Shown here: positions 1-10,100 of the stretch, piece after piece
Position numbering within the stretch: the first letter of the stretch is position 1
Layout of the letters: each line of letters starts with the position of its first letter
Source: Drosophila pseudoobscura
Lineage: Eukaryota > Arthropoda > Insecta > Diptera > Drosophilidae
Direction of reading: 5' to 3'
DNA: 64,000 nucleotides
Assembly: GCF_009870125.1 (NCBI RefSeq)
Contig: NC_046683.1
Coordinates: forward strand, 37,711,869 to 37,775,868
Translations under genes and position numbers: made by a program
The notes under the pieces: generated by a model
Databases searched by the model: none
Told to the model about the DNA's origin: nothing
Seen by the model: only the letters and a program-made list of their open reading frames with translations

Positions 1-115
1 GCGAGCGAAGGAACCTCGCCAAATGTAGCGCACAACTAGAGCGAGTTTTCAAAAACTGAACTGCTTCCCCGACTACTTGGACGGAGATTCAGTTAAAGAC
101 TAGACCAACAGCACA
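1..115 (+). other. 5' flank / leader of the hydroxylase gene
   Basis: Non-coding sequence upstream of the first ATG. The start codon context (agcacaATGGAG) is acceptable for a fly gene. The window begins too close to the gene to see its promoter, and no TATA box is visible. Confidence 0.5.
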
Positions 116-1010
116 ATGGAGGCCCTACTGGAGTGCTGGACTCAGGCTGGGGAGTTTATGCAGGACCGCTGGCTGTCGCTGCTCGACGTGATAGGCGAGG
201 ATCCTTGGCGGCTGTGGGTGCTGGGCAGCACTGTGACGATATTCTCCGTCTACTGGGTGTATGCGACTCTGTTTACCATTATGGATATTACGAATCGACC
301 GCGGTTCATACGCAAATACAAGATCCAACCGGGTCAGAACGAGCCCGTTGATCTGACCAAGCTTTGGCGTGCCATCAAGGTGGTGCTTTTTAACCTGACG
401 GTCGTCAATCTGTTGGCCTCGTGGGTGGTATTCGAACTGATCTACAAGAACAATAACAGTCTGAATGTACGGGAGCTGCCCACGTTCACGCGATCGGTGC
501 GAGATCTGGTGGTGTTCGTGGTGCTAGAGGAGATCATGTTCTACTATGTCCATCGTCTGATGCACCACAAAGCGATCTACAAGTATGTGCACAAGAAGCA
601 TCACGAGTGGACGGCCCCGATAGCGGCGATCACGCTGTATGCCCACCCCGTGGAGCATGTACTGGCCAACCTTCTCCCGGTGGCACTCTCAATAGCGCTG
701 CTGGGCACCCACGTCGCCTTGGCCTGGATGATCTTTGCCTTGGCCATTATCAACTCGATGAGCGATCATACCGGATACAGCTTCCCCTGGTCGGGGGGGT
801 CCGTCCGCTTCCACGACTATCACCATGCCAAGTAAGTTTTCGGTTGGCTTTGATTTTGAGATCTCTCACATCTTCCATATACACAGATTCAACTATAATT
901 ATGGTGTGATCGGTTTGCTGGACAAATTGCACGGGACATATCGTGCAACGCCGGAACAGAAACCGCCCATGCGGGGCAGTGGCAAAACAGTCAAGAGGAA
1001 ACTAAAATAA
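116..1010 (+). CDS. Fatty acid hydroxylase superfamily protein (FAXDC2 / sterol desaturase-like)
   Basis: Two coding exons, 116-831 and 887-1010, are joined across a 55 bp GT-AG intron (AA|GTAAGT ... CACAG|A), giving 279 residues. The protein has hydrophobic stretches around residues 37-56, 88-109, 129-144 and 185-212. It carries the three histidine boxes of membrane di-iron hydroxylases: HRLMH at 146-150, HKKHH at 159-163 and HDYHH at 233-237. This family (SC5D, MSMO1, FAXDC2) hydroxylates or desaturates sterol and fatty acyl substrates in the endoplasmic reticulum using molecular oxygen. All metal ligands are present, so the enzyme should be active. The exact substrate cannot be read from sequence. 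D. melanogaster has at least two X-linked relatives (CG1998 and CG11162) and I cannot tell which is the orthologue. The C-terminus is basic (KTVKRKLK), which resembles a dilysine-type ER retrieval signal. Confidence 0.93.
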
Positions 1011-1809
1011 CTACAATTCGGTCTAACACATTTTCAATCATTTTTATTTACTTGTAAATACATTCAAATTTTCAGTGCTGCCAAACGGCAAATGTATGCA
1101 TTAAGACCCAAGTTCGTTGTCGGGCTGTGGTTACTGAGCAGAATAGTTGGTATTTTGTGCGAAAAATTCTATGCCACTATAATGGTGACGTGACTTGTTG
1201 GGGAGTTTCAGGGGCCAACAAAACAAAATACACATATGTATGTACATATCTTTGCTAAGTTCAATTATTTCTGACAGTCTCTGGCGATGAAAAACGATAA
1301 CCCATGTTACGTGGTACGAGTCACGACTACTTTTGAAATGTTGATAAAACTGCTACTTAAAAGTACCCGTGACAAGTAACAGGTTTTGGTAAATATCGCT
1401 CATCTCTACTATTTTGGCTAGAAAATCGGCAAAAAGTCAAAGTAAACGCAGAAAATTAACGTTAACCTTTTTTAATAAAACAATAAGAAAGTCATGTGGA
1501 ACTCCTCCTTTCTGCCCCTCACATAAACACGTAAAATGGCACCCAAAATCCCCTAGATAACGCTGTGCGGAAACACTTAGTGAAAGCGTTGTGAAAACAC
1601 ACAAAAAACAAGAGAAAAAAAGGCGAACGAGATAAGAAACAAAATACAAAGAATCCAAGTTGTCGTCAGCAGAAGCAGCAGCAGCAGCTACTGGGAGAAT
1701 GGTTTAGTCTAAGGGCCTAGACGCAAGTTGAACTTGGCAAAAGATTAAGCACCGATTAATCACCGCGCAGATCCGGAGCCAGCGCCAGATCAGGATCCAG
1801 TGCACTACC
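1011..1809. other. Intergenic: hydroxylase 3' end, then toothrin promoter and 5' UTR
   Basis: No coding sequence is visible. There is no canonical AATAAA directly after the hydroxylase stop; the A/T-rich stretch 1030-1075 is the likely 3' end. The block from about 1560 to 1809 is purine-rich with a CAG run and reads like the toothrin 5' leader. Confidence 0.5.
1398..1410 (+). promoter_or_regulatory. Core-promoter-like motif upstream of toothrin (Ohler motif 7 type)
   Basis: GCTCATCTCTACT fits the fly core-promoter consensus KNNCAKCNCTRNY. A GGTATTTTG word (motif 6 type) lies 240 bp upstream at 1148-1156. These two motifs often mark TATA-less, broadly expressed fly promoters. This suggests toothrin transcription starts near 1400-1450, about 370 bp before its ATG. 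It is based on motif match only. Confidence 0.4.
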
Positions 1810-3195
1810 ATGTCCTCGGCCGTCAACATACAGATCGTGTCGATGCCTAATCTGGCGAAAATCGAGAACTTCCTAAAGGATGTCAGCTACCGGGAGACGA
1901 TCGAGTACAGTGCCAATTTCAACACACGCCTGTGCATCGAACGGCGACTGCGGCTGCCCTTCCTTGATCCGCAAACGGGCGTAGCCCAGAACCACTCACA
2001 ATTGTTCATGGACAAGCGGCAGCGGATGCCAGGCTTTCGGCAGGGACAAATCTACACGTATCCGGCGGCCAGGTGGCGAAAGAGTCGCCGCCAATACTTG
2101 ACCAAGATGTACAGGTGAGTCCTAACCGCTTCTTCACCTCTGCCAGCTGCACCATTAGGTTGGTTGCTCATACTTCCCCTACTGCTCCCTCCTTTTAGTC
2201 GGTTTCCCGAGCGACCCTTCCAGGCGCTGCGCAAGGAGCACGAAGCGCTAGTAGCCAGCGGCGTTAATCTCGGCATCGGCCTGAGCAGCCTAGGCGGCGG
2301 CAGCAGCTCCTCCTCCCTCAGTCTCAATATGCTGACAGGGGCGGGTACAACGACGCCCTCAGTCCTGGCTGCACTGCACAGCGATACCACGCACGACTTC
2401 AATGGAGCCTTCAGCCTGGAGGAGTCCAGCTCCCTGGGTGCGGCCGGTGGCGACACCTCCGATAGCAAGGATAGCCAGCAGCAGCACCACCACCAACAGC
2501 AGCACCATCAGCAGCAGTTAACACAGTGCAAGGATGATCTGCCCAAGGAATGGTTCTACGATGACATGGACATGAACGATGTCGACTCGCTGGAAGAGCC
2601 AAAGTCGCCGGCAGACGACGAGTACGACTACGATCCGCGCTATGGCAACAAGAAGAGGCGCAAGCGTCGTCCCGGCAAGCGGGGTACATCCAATGCGGCT
2701 ATCGGTGACGGTGGGGGTGGCGGCGGCGGTGGCTCCAGCGGCGGCTCTAGCGCCCGACGACGCAGTGCCGTGATGCGTACCCGCATTACCACCACAGATG
2801 CCGCCCTGGATGCTTCCCTGGAGGCCATTGAGTTAGGCGACAGTGTCCCTGGAAGCAATGGCGGCGGTTGCGGTGGCAGCGGCGGAGGCACGCCCACTTC
2901 CAGCAGCGGCATCGGAAATAACGGCGGTGGAAGTGGGGGCAGTGGCGCTGGCGGTGGCGCCGGTGGCCGACGCTCACGGGGAGTGGGCACACGCGGCCGG
3001 CGACGGACCAAAGGAGTCGGTGGATCCTCCATGGGCGGCTCGGGCTCTGGCCTGCCCCACAGTTCATGTGATCCGCACATCCCGGGCATGATCATTGAGC
3101 CGCCTTCCTTTGAGAGTGCCGCTGCGGCAGTGGGCGTCGGCGGCGTCGTCGAGGACGGGAATGCGCATTTGCGCAACTATCGCAAATATCTGTAA
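1810..3195 (+). CDS. tth: Toothrin: d4/DPF family protein without PHD fingers
   Basis: Exons 1810-2114 and 2199-3195 are joined through an 84 bp GT-AG intron (ACAG|GTGAGT ... TTTTAG|T), giving 433 residues. Residues about 20-102 match the N-terminal Requiem/DPF domain: the motifs [33 protein letters not shown] and [14 protein letters not shown] are those of DPF/requiem proteins. These proteins are subunits of BAF chromatin remodellers that end in paired PHD fingers reading histone tails. Here the rest is low complexity: a Ser/Gly block, a Gln/His run, an acidic patch (residues about 215-250), a [11 protein letters not shown] nuclear-localisation-like stretch and long Gly/Ser runs. The frame closes at 3195 with no Cys/His zinc-finger pattern. 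That matches toothrin, described in D. melanogaster as a d4 gene lacking the PHD region. Its molecular role is not evident beyond a probable nuclear one. Confidence 0.9.
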
Positions 3196-4200
3196 CAAAT
3201 GAACGAATGATGATCAATAAGAGTTCTCCCATGCTTAGTTCCCCATCCTCACTCCTACCCCCAATCCGCATTCTTCCTCCCAGCTCTTCAACCAAACTAT
3301 TTTTGTATTTGTAACACGTTGATGTAACTGTTTTCTGCATTGTTTTCTATATCGATATATCGCATAATCTACATATTTTTTTCGCACCTAATTTAAATCT
3401 AGTTTAAGCCTGTAGCTTATTAGTTCCTTATGGGATCGGATGAGATGAGTTTCTCTTAACAAGAAACACGTACCCAAACCCAAACTCAAATCAAATGCAA
3501 ATGGACCAGGACCAGAGACAGAGACAGGCCGTAGCAAATACAATTCCAATGTGTCGTCGTCTCTTATGACTTTACTTCCCCATAGCCAATTGACTGTTTG
3601 TTTTCCTACATACATATACATATATAGTACATATATGCCATATATACTACATATGTCTGTCCTGTCTCACTTTACATTATGCATCTCAAACATATATACA
3701 TATATATATATATATGTATATATACGGAATGTACCACACCCTCTATGTACTACTAGTCTCTCTCCCGCGGACTACATACTATCCTCCACTCAGTCGCAAT
3801 CTCGGTTTCTGTCCTTTTTGAGCCTTCTGAGTCCTTCTTTTCGGGGGCTCAACTTTTAATCGAAATCGAAACCTTAGTTGAAAGGGAGACAAAATGAAAA
3901 TTGATATGATATGTAATGTATTTTAGGCAAGTGGTAGGGTAGGGTATAGTTTAACGACAACTCGATTTCGTAAACCAAAATTTTTCTCTAGGATTATAGC
4001 ACTTAAGAGCTAAAAAGAAGAAATGAAAACCAATTAAAACGAAAGTGAAAATAAAATGCAGAAAAATCGACGAAACGAAATCAAATTGTGCAAATTTTGA
4101 TAATCAAAGGCATATTATAAGAACAAAACAATTCTAATAAAAGTGAGGCATAAAAATCGAATCGAAAAAAGATTTACAAAAATGGCAAAAGAATTAGGTT
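3196..4200 (+). other. tth: toothrin 3' UTR
   Basis: A non-coding A/T-rich tail follows the toothrin stop, with a TA-dinucleotide and ACATATA-rich segment at 3600-3730. AATAAA signals at 4050-4055 and 4136-4141 are plausible cleavage signals. The tail therefore ends about 4160, close to the end of the opposing BthD transcript. No open frame here looks real. Confidence 0.6.
4136..4141 (+). promoter_or_regulatory. tth: Polyadenylation signal for toothrin (AATAAA)
   Basis: This is the last AATAAA before the convergent BthD 3' end. A second AATAAA at 4050-4055 could give a shorter form. Confidence 0.5.
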
Positions 4201-4210
4201 TCTAAGATGT

Positions 4211-4216
4211 TTTAAT
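4211..4216 (-). promoter_or_regulatory. BthD: Polyadenylation signal for BthD (ATTAAA, minus strand)
   Basis: ATTAAA read on the minus strand lies about 100 bp beyond the SECIS hairpin. It is the common variant hexamer and the only good candidate before the toothrin tail. Confidence 0.45.
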
Positions 4217-4314
4217 ATATTTTTGAATAACAATTGTGTGCAGATTTTTACAAGTTTTTGCATTTGTGTGTGTTTACGGGTAACTGGTAACTGGTAGCTG
4301 GTAATTCTGGCAAA

Positions 4315-4390
4315 GGCAATGCGAATGGGCTTCACAATAATCGGTTCCGCACGGGATTTGCTGATCATCGTTCATGGGGCTCTATTGCCA
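4315..4390 (-). promoter_or_regulatory. BthD: SECIS element in the BthD 3' UTR
   Basis: On the minus strand an outer stem GGCAAT/ATTGCC (4389-4384 with 4320-4315) encloses an internal loop, then the quartet UGAA (4374-4371) facing UGAA (4334-4331). These allow tandem G.A pairs flanked by U-A and A-U. Above it a helix pairs ACGATGATC with GATTATTGT (two G-U pairs). The apical loop has unpaired AAA (4359-4357), 11 nt from the quartet, plus a small TCC/GGA stem as in form-2 SECIS hairpins. It starts 55 nt after the stop codon. These are the features SBP2 needs to recode UGA as selenocysteine. The pairing was done by eye, with no energy calculation. Confidence 0.82.
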
Positions 4391-4444
4391 GAAATATTTA
4401 TCCAGAAAGCCGCGAAGGCTTTTCTTATGCAAAGCAATATAGAT

Positions 4445-5085
4445 TCACTTCCTTCGCTTAGCATTGTTGGTGGATACGACCTGCTCTTCGTTGGGGACAT
4501 TTACCGGCTCTGGTTCTGACTTTGTGGTCTTGGCAGAGCGTTTGCGCTTTTGAGATTTCTTTGCGGGCACGGCTTCCTGCTTCAATTCGGGTTCGGGCTC
4601 CTCCTCCTTGGGTATCTGATCGCCTGCCTGCCCCGGCTGTTGTTTTTCCATTACCTGTCCAAGCATCTCGACAATCCACCGAAATACATCGTCGACAGGG
4701 GGAAACTTTTGGGCACGTGGAGTACGTTTTAGGCCAGACCAAAGAAAATGCTGCTCACTCGCCTCCGTTGTCGGCTGCTTGGCCAAGTGCAGCTCGAACG
4801 CTCCACGACGAGGCGTCCCTTCGACATTCAGCTGAAGCTGCAGCTGCTGGAGACCGCGCTCTTGCAGAGCCGCGTGTAGCTCTTCGGCCCGACGACCGAA
4901 AACGCGTCAGGAGCGGCAGTGTTCGATGTAGAGGACTGGCTGCGAAGGATCCAGGGCTGCTGCCCCAGGATCAGGCACAAATGTGGCCTCCTGTGTGGAA
5001 AACAGACAAATGTTGGATGTTGAGTGATCTAAAATACACACTTTACCCGACTTACAATCACTTTCTTACGTCGCTTCGGCGGCAT
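4445..5085 (-). CDS. BthD: BthD, selenoprotein H-type protein (UGA = selenocysteine)
   Basis: Exon 1 is 5085-5056 (MPPKRRKKVI) and exon 2 is 4990-4445, with a 65 bp GT-AG intron, giving 191 residues including selenocysteine. The UGA at 4909-4907 is residue 38 in the motif CRSU, the CxxU redox centre of the Rdx (SelW/T/H) fold. Homology to selenoprotein H continues on both sides of the UGA in one frame (VLYIEHCRS before; RVFGRRAEELHAALQERG after), so it is not a stop. The basic N-terminus and Lys/Arg-rich tail (KKSQKRKRSAK, AKRRK) suggest a nuclear protein. D. melanogaster BthD is a known selenoprotein implicated in antioxidant defence and embryo viability; as I recall it is longer, the difference being in the charged tail. 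The final stop is also UGA. An annotation that treats UGA only as stop would call just 4445-4786. Confidence 0.93.
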
Positions 5086-6230
5086 TTCAACGTGACCTTT
5101 TAAGAAAAATGCGCCATTTGTTCCCAGTGCTGTGAAACGCTTTAAGCCTAGTGATGAGGATGATATTCGTATGGAAACGATAAGAATGTATTTTAATCGA
5201 TGGATAATTTAGCAGCAGGCGTTTTTTGCTGAAGAGAACACAGATAGATGTATCAATCGGATAAATTTATATATTCAGGTATAGAAGTCCTAGCTAGCTA
5301 TTAATATCAAATCGAATATCAAAATCGAGGAATATGGTTCCAGTACTTGACGGATACGATTAACGCATTGTAGACCAGGGGGTATTTTAATATTCCATCG
5401 AAAATAATGAAAATTGAATCATTTCAGCTCAGTTCAGATGAACGATTTTGTGGTTTTTATAAGTTCAGAGAAGATAAGGCATAGATCTACAAGAAGAATT
5501 TACAATCACTAATATTTTACGATATTTATCTCAAGTCGTTGAACCGTTTATATAGTCGGGGCTTAATCATCGGTATAAATGTTGGTATATTTCTGGACGT
5601 CAGACGATTAAGCTGACGTTCTTGTCACCACGTCTAGCTCACACACTTTGCAAATTTTATACCTTTCATGGTATTTTCCAGAATATTTTAAAACGCATTT
5701 TGCACTCACCCTCTTGTTTAATGCTCCAATGTAGAAATTTCTGAACGTTCGCCATCAAAATTTCAATTTTTTCAAAAATGTCGGAAAAAAGTGCATGTCA
5801 AAAAAGGGGATGAAATAGCAGCTTGCCCATGTTTTTCACACTGGCGGTTCAATGGGGTTTATAAGAAAAAACAACCAAACATTCTTTAAACTCTCATTTT
5901 CCCTTCAGGTGTCGCTTTGGGTAATTACATCAACAGGTACTTTATATGTAGCAACCGTGTAGTTAACGTGTAGTTACTATGTAAATAAATAAATCTAGTG
6001 GAAATTGTTGTTGACCGTTTTCGTTTAAACCTTATTTTATACGCAATGAAATAAGACTGAAAATTTAATTTAACCAGTCTTGTAGAAAATTGATTTACTA
6101 ATCGGATAAAATAATGAATTTAGAGCTGAGGGTTCCATAAAGCTAATAATATTCAACGGAATATCAAAAATAAGGAATATGTATAATAGAACTTGAACGT
6201 CAGTACGATATATTTTTAAAATGAGACGGT
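5086..6230. other. Gene-poor DNA upstream of BthD with a diverged duplication
   Basis: No coding sequence is seen. The BthD promoter should lie in the first 200 bp but has no clear motif. A segment around 5254-5350 recurs, diverged, around 6100-6200. GGTATATTT-type words occur at about 5577-5590 and again at 6228-6265. Confidence 0.4.
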
Positions 6231-6276
6231 ATATTTTGGTATATTTCTGACGGCCGGACGGTATATCTTATCGATA
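6228..6276 (+). promoter_or_regulatory. Promoter-like cluster: repeated GGTATATTT words and a DRE (TATCGATA)
   Basis: CGGTATATTTTGGTATATTT is followed by GGTATATC and a perfect TATCGATA at 6269-6276. GGTATWTTT (Ohler motif 6) and the DRE are the commonest motif pair of TATA-less fly promoters. No gene starts immediately downstream, so the cluster may drive a leader exon (6290-7285) spliced to a distant gene. Neuroglian is the nearest plus-strand gene. The motifs are seen; the target is inferred. Confidence 0.45.
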
Positions 6277-6289
6277 AATCCTATACTGG

Positions 6290-7285
6290 TTTTGTGTTAT
6301 TCGCTTTTGTGTTATTCGTTAATTTTTTTCGTTGCGCCCGGTTGTGTCTTTGCCGTTCGTGTGTGTGTGTGTGTAAGTGGCCAGTCAAACCAGCAGCAGA
6401 GTGCCGGGTACCGAGCGAGAGAGTCCGACTGACTGTCGCCGCCGCCGTGTTCAATTTTGATGTTGGCATAGAAAAGTTTCCTATTTACTTGGCTTTTTGT
6501 TGTTGCATCCTTTTTTTTCCTGTGGCTATTTGTGCTCTTCCGTTATCTCTCTGTGTGTGGCTATATATGTTTACATATGTGTCTGCGAATTGTTTAGAAT
6601 TGGCGGTCGAAAAAGAGACATACAAAGATTCCCAACAATTGGCTGCTAAATTGAAAACCCAAACAAAAGATGATTTTTTTCTTCTAAATTTTCCACTTTG
6701 TGCCGCACCCAAAATAGTTGAATTAAATCAAATATATATTGTAAAAAAATAGTAACTTCAAAAATAAATTGTAATAAATGTATACAAATGATGACAACAA
6801 GAAAGGAGAAGAGGCAACATAGGACGTCACGAAAGCAGCGAAAGGAAAACAGCAACAGCAAAAGCAACTTTAGAAACAAAAACGAAATTAATTAAAGTTC
6901 AGTTGTACGAAAAAGAGCTCAAGTCGAGAGAGTCCGCTCAGAAGCAGTAGCCAAGACAGCGGCAGAGTCAGCAGCAGCTTGTTGAAAATTATTGTGCTGT
7001 TTTTCACTTAACTTTTTGTTACATTTTGATGTTTGTATGTATTGCATTATGTACCGTACCACGAAGCCAAAACTTCGTAATCGAGTTTTGAGTTCGTTTC
7101 GTCGCTTGGTTCGCTCATGCTGACCCTCCTCTGGCTCTCTCTCTTTCTCTCTTGCCGCTTACCTGGTGCGGTGTTTGAGTCAAAGTCGGAGTCGGAGTTT
7201 GAAGAATTGAACAGTTGTTGTTGCTGTTGCTGTTGCGATTTCTAGTCCCTAGAGAAAATCAAATTTTCTTTACATTTTCCTAAAG
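6290..7285 (+). other. Candidate non-coding leader exon
   Basis: This stretch follows the DRE cluster, is mildly A- and purine-rich like fly 5' UTRs, has no long credible frame, and ends at a strong donor, TAAAG|GTAAGT (7286). Another GTAAGT is at 6374. It could be the first exon of a long Neuroglian transcript with the unnamed minus-strand gene nested in the intron, or part of an lncRNA. RNA evidence is needed. Confidence 0.25.
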
Positions 7286-7483
7286 GTAAGTTATCCATAA
7301 ATCCCAGTTTGGCCTACGTACAACTTAATTGAAAACCCAAAAATTATCCAAGTTGAGTGAGACTTGCGATTGAGCTCAAACACACATAAAACAGGTTTTG
7401 CTAGCTAGAAAGAGATGTTGAATGGGACAAGAGCAGGAGAATACAAAACGGCAGACAATGAGCGCGAATTAAAGTTGCGCACT

Positions 7484-7519
<36 letters not shown>
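7484..7519. repeat. (GT)n microsatellite
   Basis: Uninterrupted GT dinucleotides. A second long GT array is at 34670-34698. Confidence 0.95.
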
Positions 7520-7521
<2 letters not shown>

Positions 7522-8806
7522 AGCGTCCACTAAGGTGGGGCAGATGCTGACATCAATGTTGCCATCATCATCACAGTAATGATCATCTCCACGCAGCCAG
7601 CAGAGATACATGTGTATCTCTCTCTCCGTATTTTTATATTTTTATATATTTCTCCATATATTAATGAAAAGAGAATAAATCTGAAAACTGCTATAATAAA
7701 ATGTATTCTTTTGTGCGTGCTTCTGTGGCAACACCGCCCATGCGGTCATCGCTGGCAGACGTCATCATTGGCTATACTGCGCACCCGCTACGCCCCAGAA
7801 GAAACGTCGACGTCAACATCGCAGTTGACAGCCAAATTCCTCCGCCCCGATCCGACCTAAAAAATTACCCTACCAGTTGCCAGTTGGATGGTTGGGTTAA
7901 TGAATGCCCTTGCTGCCTGCCCCGCGGGGAAGTGTGGTGTGGGAGCACAGTGTGTGCTCAGAGAGGGAGAGACAGAAAGAGAGGCGCAGCCAAAATGATC
8001 TTGAGAAACATTCCGTAGCTTCTGCTAAGCTAGTCATATACGTAAAAGCCCTCTCCCAAGAGAGAGAGAGAGAGAGAGAGAGCGCGAGAGAGAACACTCA
8101 CACAGTAGGAAAAGTGGCGAGAGACAGACAAAAGAACTCAAGCTTGCATTAGACACTCAATACATCTATTAAGCTAAAGGATTTTGGTAATTTGGATGGA
8201 GATCTATTATTCCCGTCTGGTCCGCTCAAAGACCTTTTTTAAGCCTACCAGTCTAAAAAACGGTTGCTGTAGCTTTTTTTTTCCATAGAGCGGAGTTGTT
8301 GGTGGCATTTCAGGCAGGTGTTATTGGTTATATGGACATTTATATACTGCGGTTCGCGTCACCGAAGTTCCACTGTATGCTAAGCTGAGTCTTGTTGATA
8401 TGCAATCGCTGTGGACATGTATATCGCGAAGGTTTCTCTAAGTGTAATTATATTAGAGGACCCTGATGGTGTTATACTATAGTATTATTGAATCCAATAT
8501 TTCATACTTACATATGTATAGTATACGTACATACATATGTATGTATGTATGTATGTAAGTGCATACTTCAGAAGAATTTAATTGGCTTGATTTTTTGACT
8601 CCTAGTATACACATATATGTACATATGTATATGCATGGGCACATATTTACATACATACATGTATGTTTCATATCGTCCCACCTCCCACCCCATCGAACCT
8701 TCATTTATATGGATCATTTTCAGCGAGAGAACCTCCAATTGAAAGCGATAAAAAAAGAACTTGAAACTCAAGTACGGGCCACATTGAAAGGAAGTTCAAT
8801 CCAGGG

Positions 8807-8823
8807 CCCCCCCCCCCCCCCCC
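8807..8823. repeat. Poly-C homopolymer (17 nt)
   Basis: Run of C. The length should be treated with caution because sequencing and assembly often miscount such tracts. Confidence 0.9.
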
Positions 8824-9904
8824 ACACATACACCCTAATTTATATGGCAAACAATGAAGAATGTCGAGCATAATTAAAACAGTTCGTTATTCAAGCAGCT
8901 GACCCTACAACAGAGGGGTGTGGGTGCGGTGAATCACTCGCGGGGACACTCACTTTGGTCATGCTTCGCCAGATCTCCCCATTCTCCCTCCCATCAGTTT
9001 TCTGAATTCTTTTCCTCTGTTTGATCGAAATAAAAAGAAATAAAATAAATTCAATTTTCTATCGACAAATCATTAAAAGAGAAAGATGCATTTTTCGTTT
9101 ATCGTAAAATTATTGTAAAACGTGAAAATGGCAAACCTTTAAATGGAAGCCTTCGCATAAATATACAGACAGAGGGGTACATACATATGTATATATATTT
9201 ACATACGTTATTTTGATTGATGGCCCGATTGATTTACCTTGCGAAAAAACACTTAAATTTGGCTTGAACTGAAGAACCGGTGAAACGTTCCATTCAACGT
9301 CCCAAGTTTGATCCCGAAACTGAATGTATTGATAATATTGATGTCACCTTCCCTCCATGGGGTATGTCTTGTCCTTTTCGTTTACGGTGCCCCCGAGCAT
9401 GGCAAAATGATATCATCGATATCTTTCGCGCTTTCCGCCGCTCCATCCCCTACCTTTCTCTTATTTGATGAGATTTATGACGATATTTTTGTGCAATTGC
9501 CTGGTATTTGTTATAATTCCAAATGGAACGCCCAAAAATATCAAGAATAACAAAAAACAAAAAAAAAACACTCAAAGATTAAAAATAAAGAACAAATTTG
9601 TGTATTCCAATTGAGCAAATATACATATGTAGGTATATATGTTATATACATACTATATATGTATAGATGTGCGTGCGTGGATTTTTGTATATTGATATCT
9701 CGCGGGCTGTATCTTTTCTCTGGAGCTTTTGCCATGCGGATTGTGGTAAGTTTTGGGGCACATTTTTAGATGCTGCCCTGCCCTGCCCTGCCCTGCCGCA
9801 CCCTCCCCCCCGTGTCTTTCGTCTCGTACTTCATAGCCCCCTCTACAACAATCCAACACTGTTCTGTTGACTTTGCCAAACAGCTGGCGATTGCGTCATT
9901 TCTC

Positions 9905-10100
9905 TTGTTCTCATTCGCGTTCGCGTTCGGGTTCGGGTTCGGGTTCGCGTTCGCGTTCTCTTCGCTCTGCCGCTGCCCTCGCTCTCTTTCGCAGACACTT
10001 TTTATCCAATTCCCAGAGCACAACAGCAATAACAATCCTTTGTGTGTGGCTCGGCTCTCCATACTCCATGCTCCATGCTCCATGCTCCATGCTCCACTCT
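9905..10100. repeat. Short tandem arrays (TTCGCG/TTCGGG hexamer, then CTCCATG)
   Basis: A hexamer array at 9912-9960 is followed by a CTCCATG array at 10060-10100. Both strands look open in several frames purely because of the repeat period, so the apparent ORFs here are not genes. Confidence 0.8.

Noticed and set aside
2640..3176. 178-codon minus-strand frame opposite toothrin
   Set aside because: Proline runs are the mirror of toothrin glycine codons; it is a shadow.
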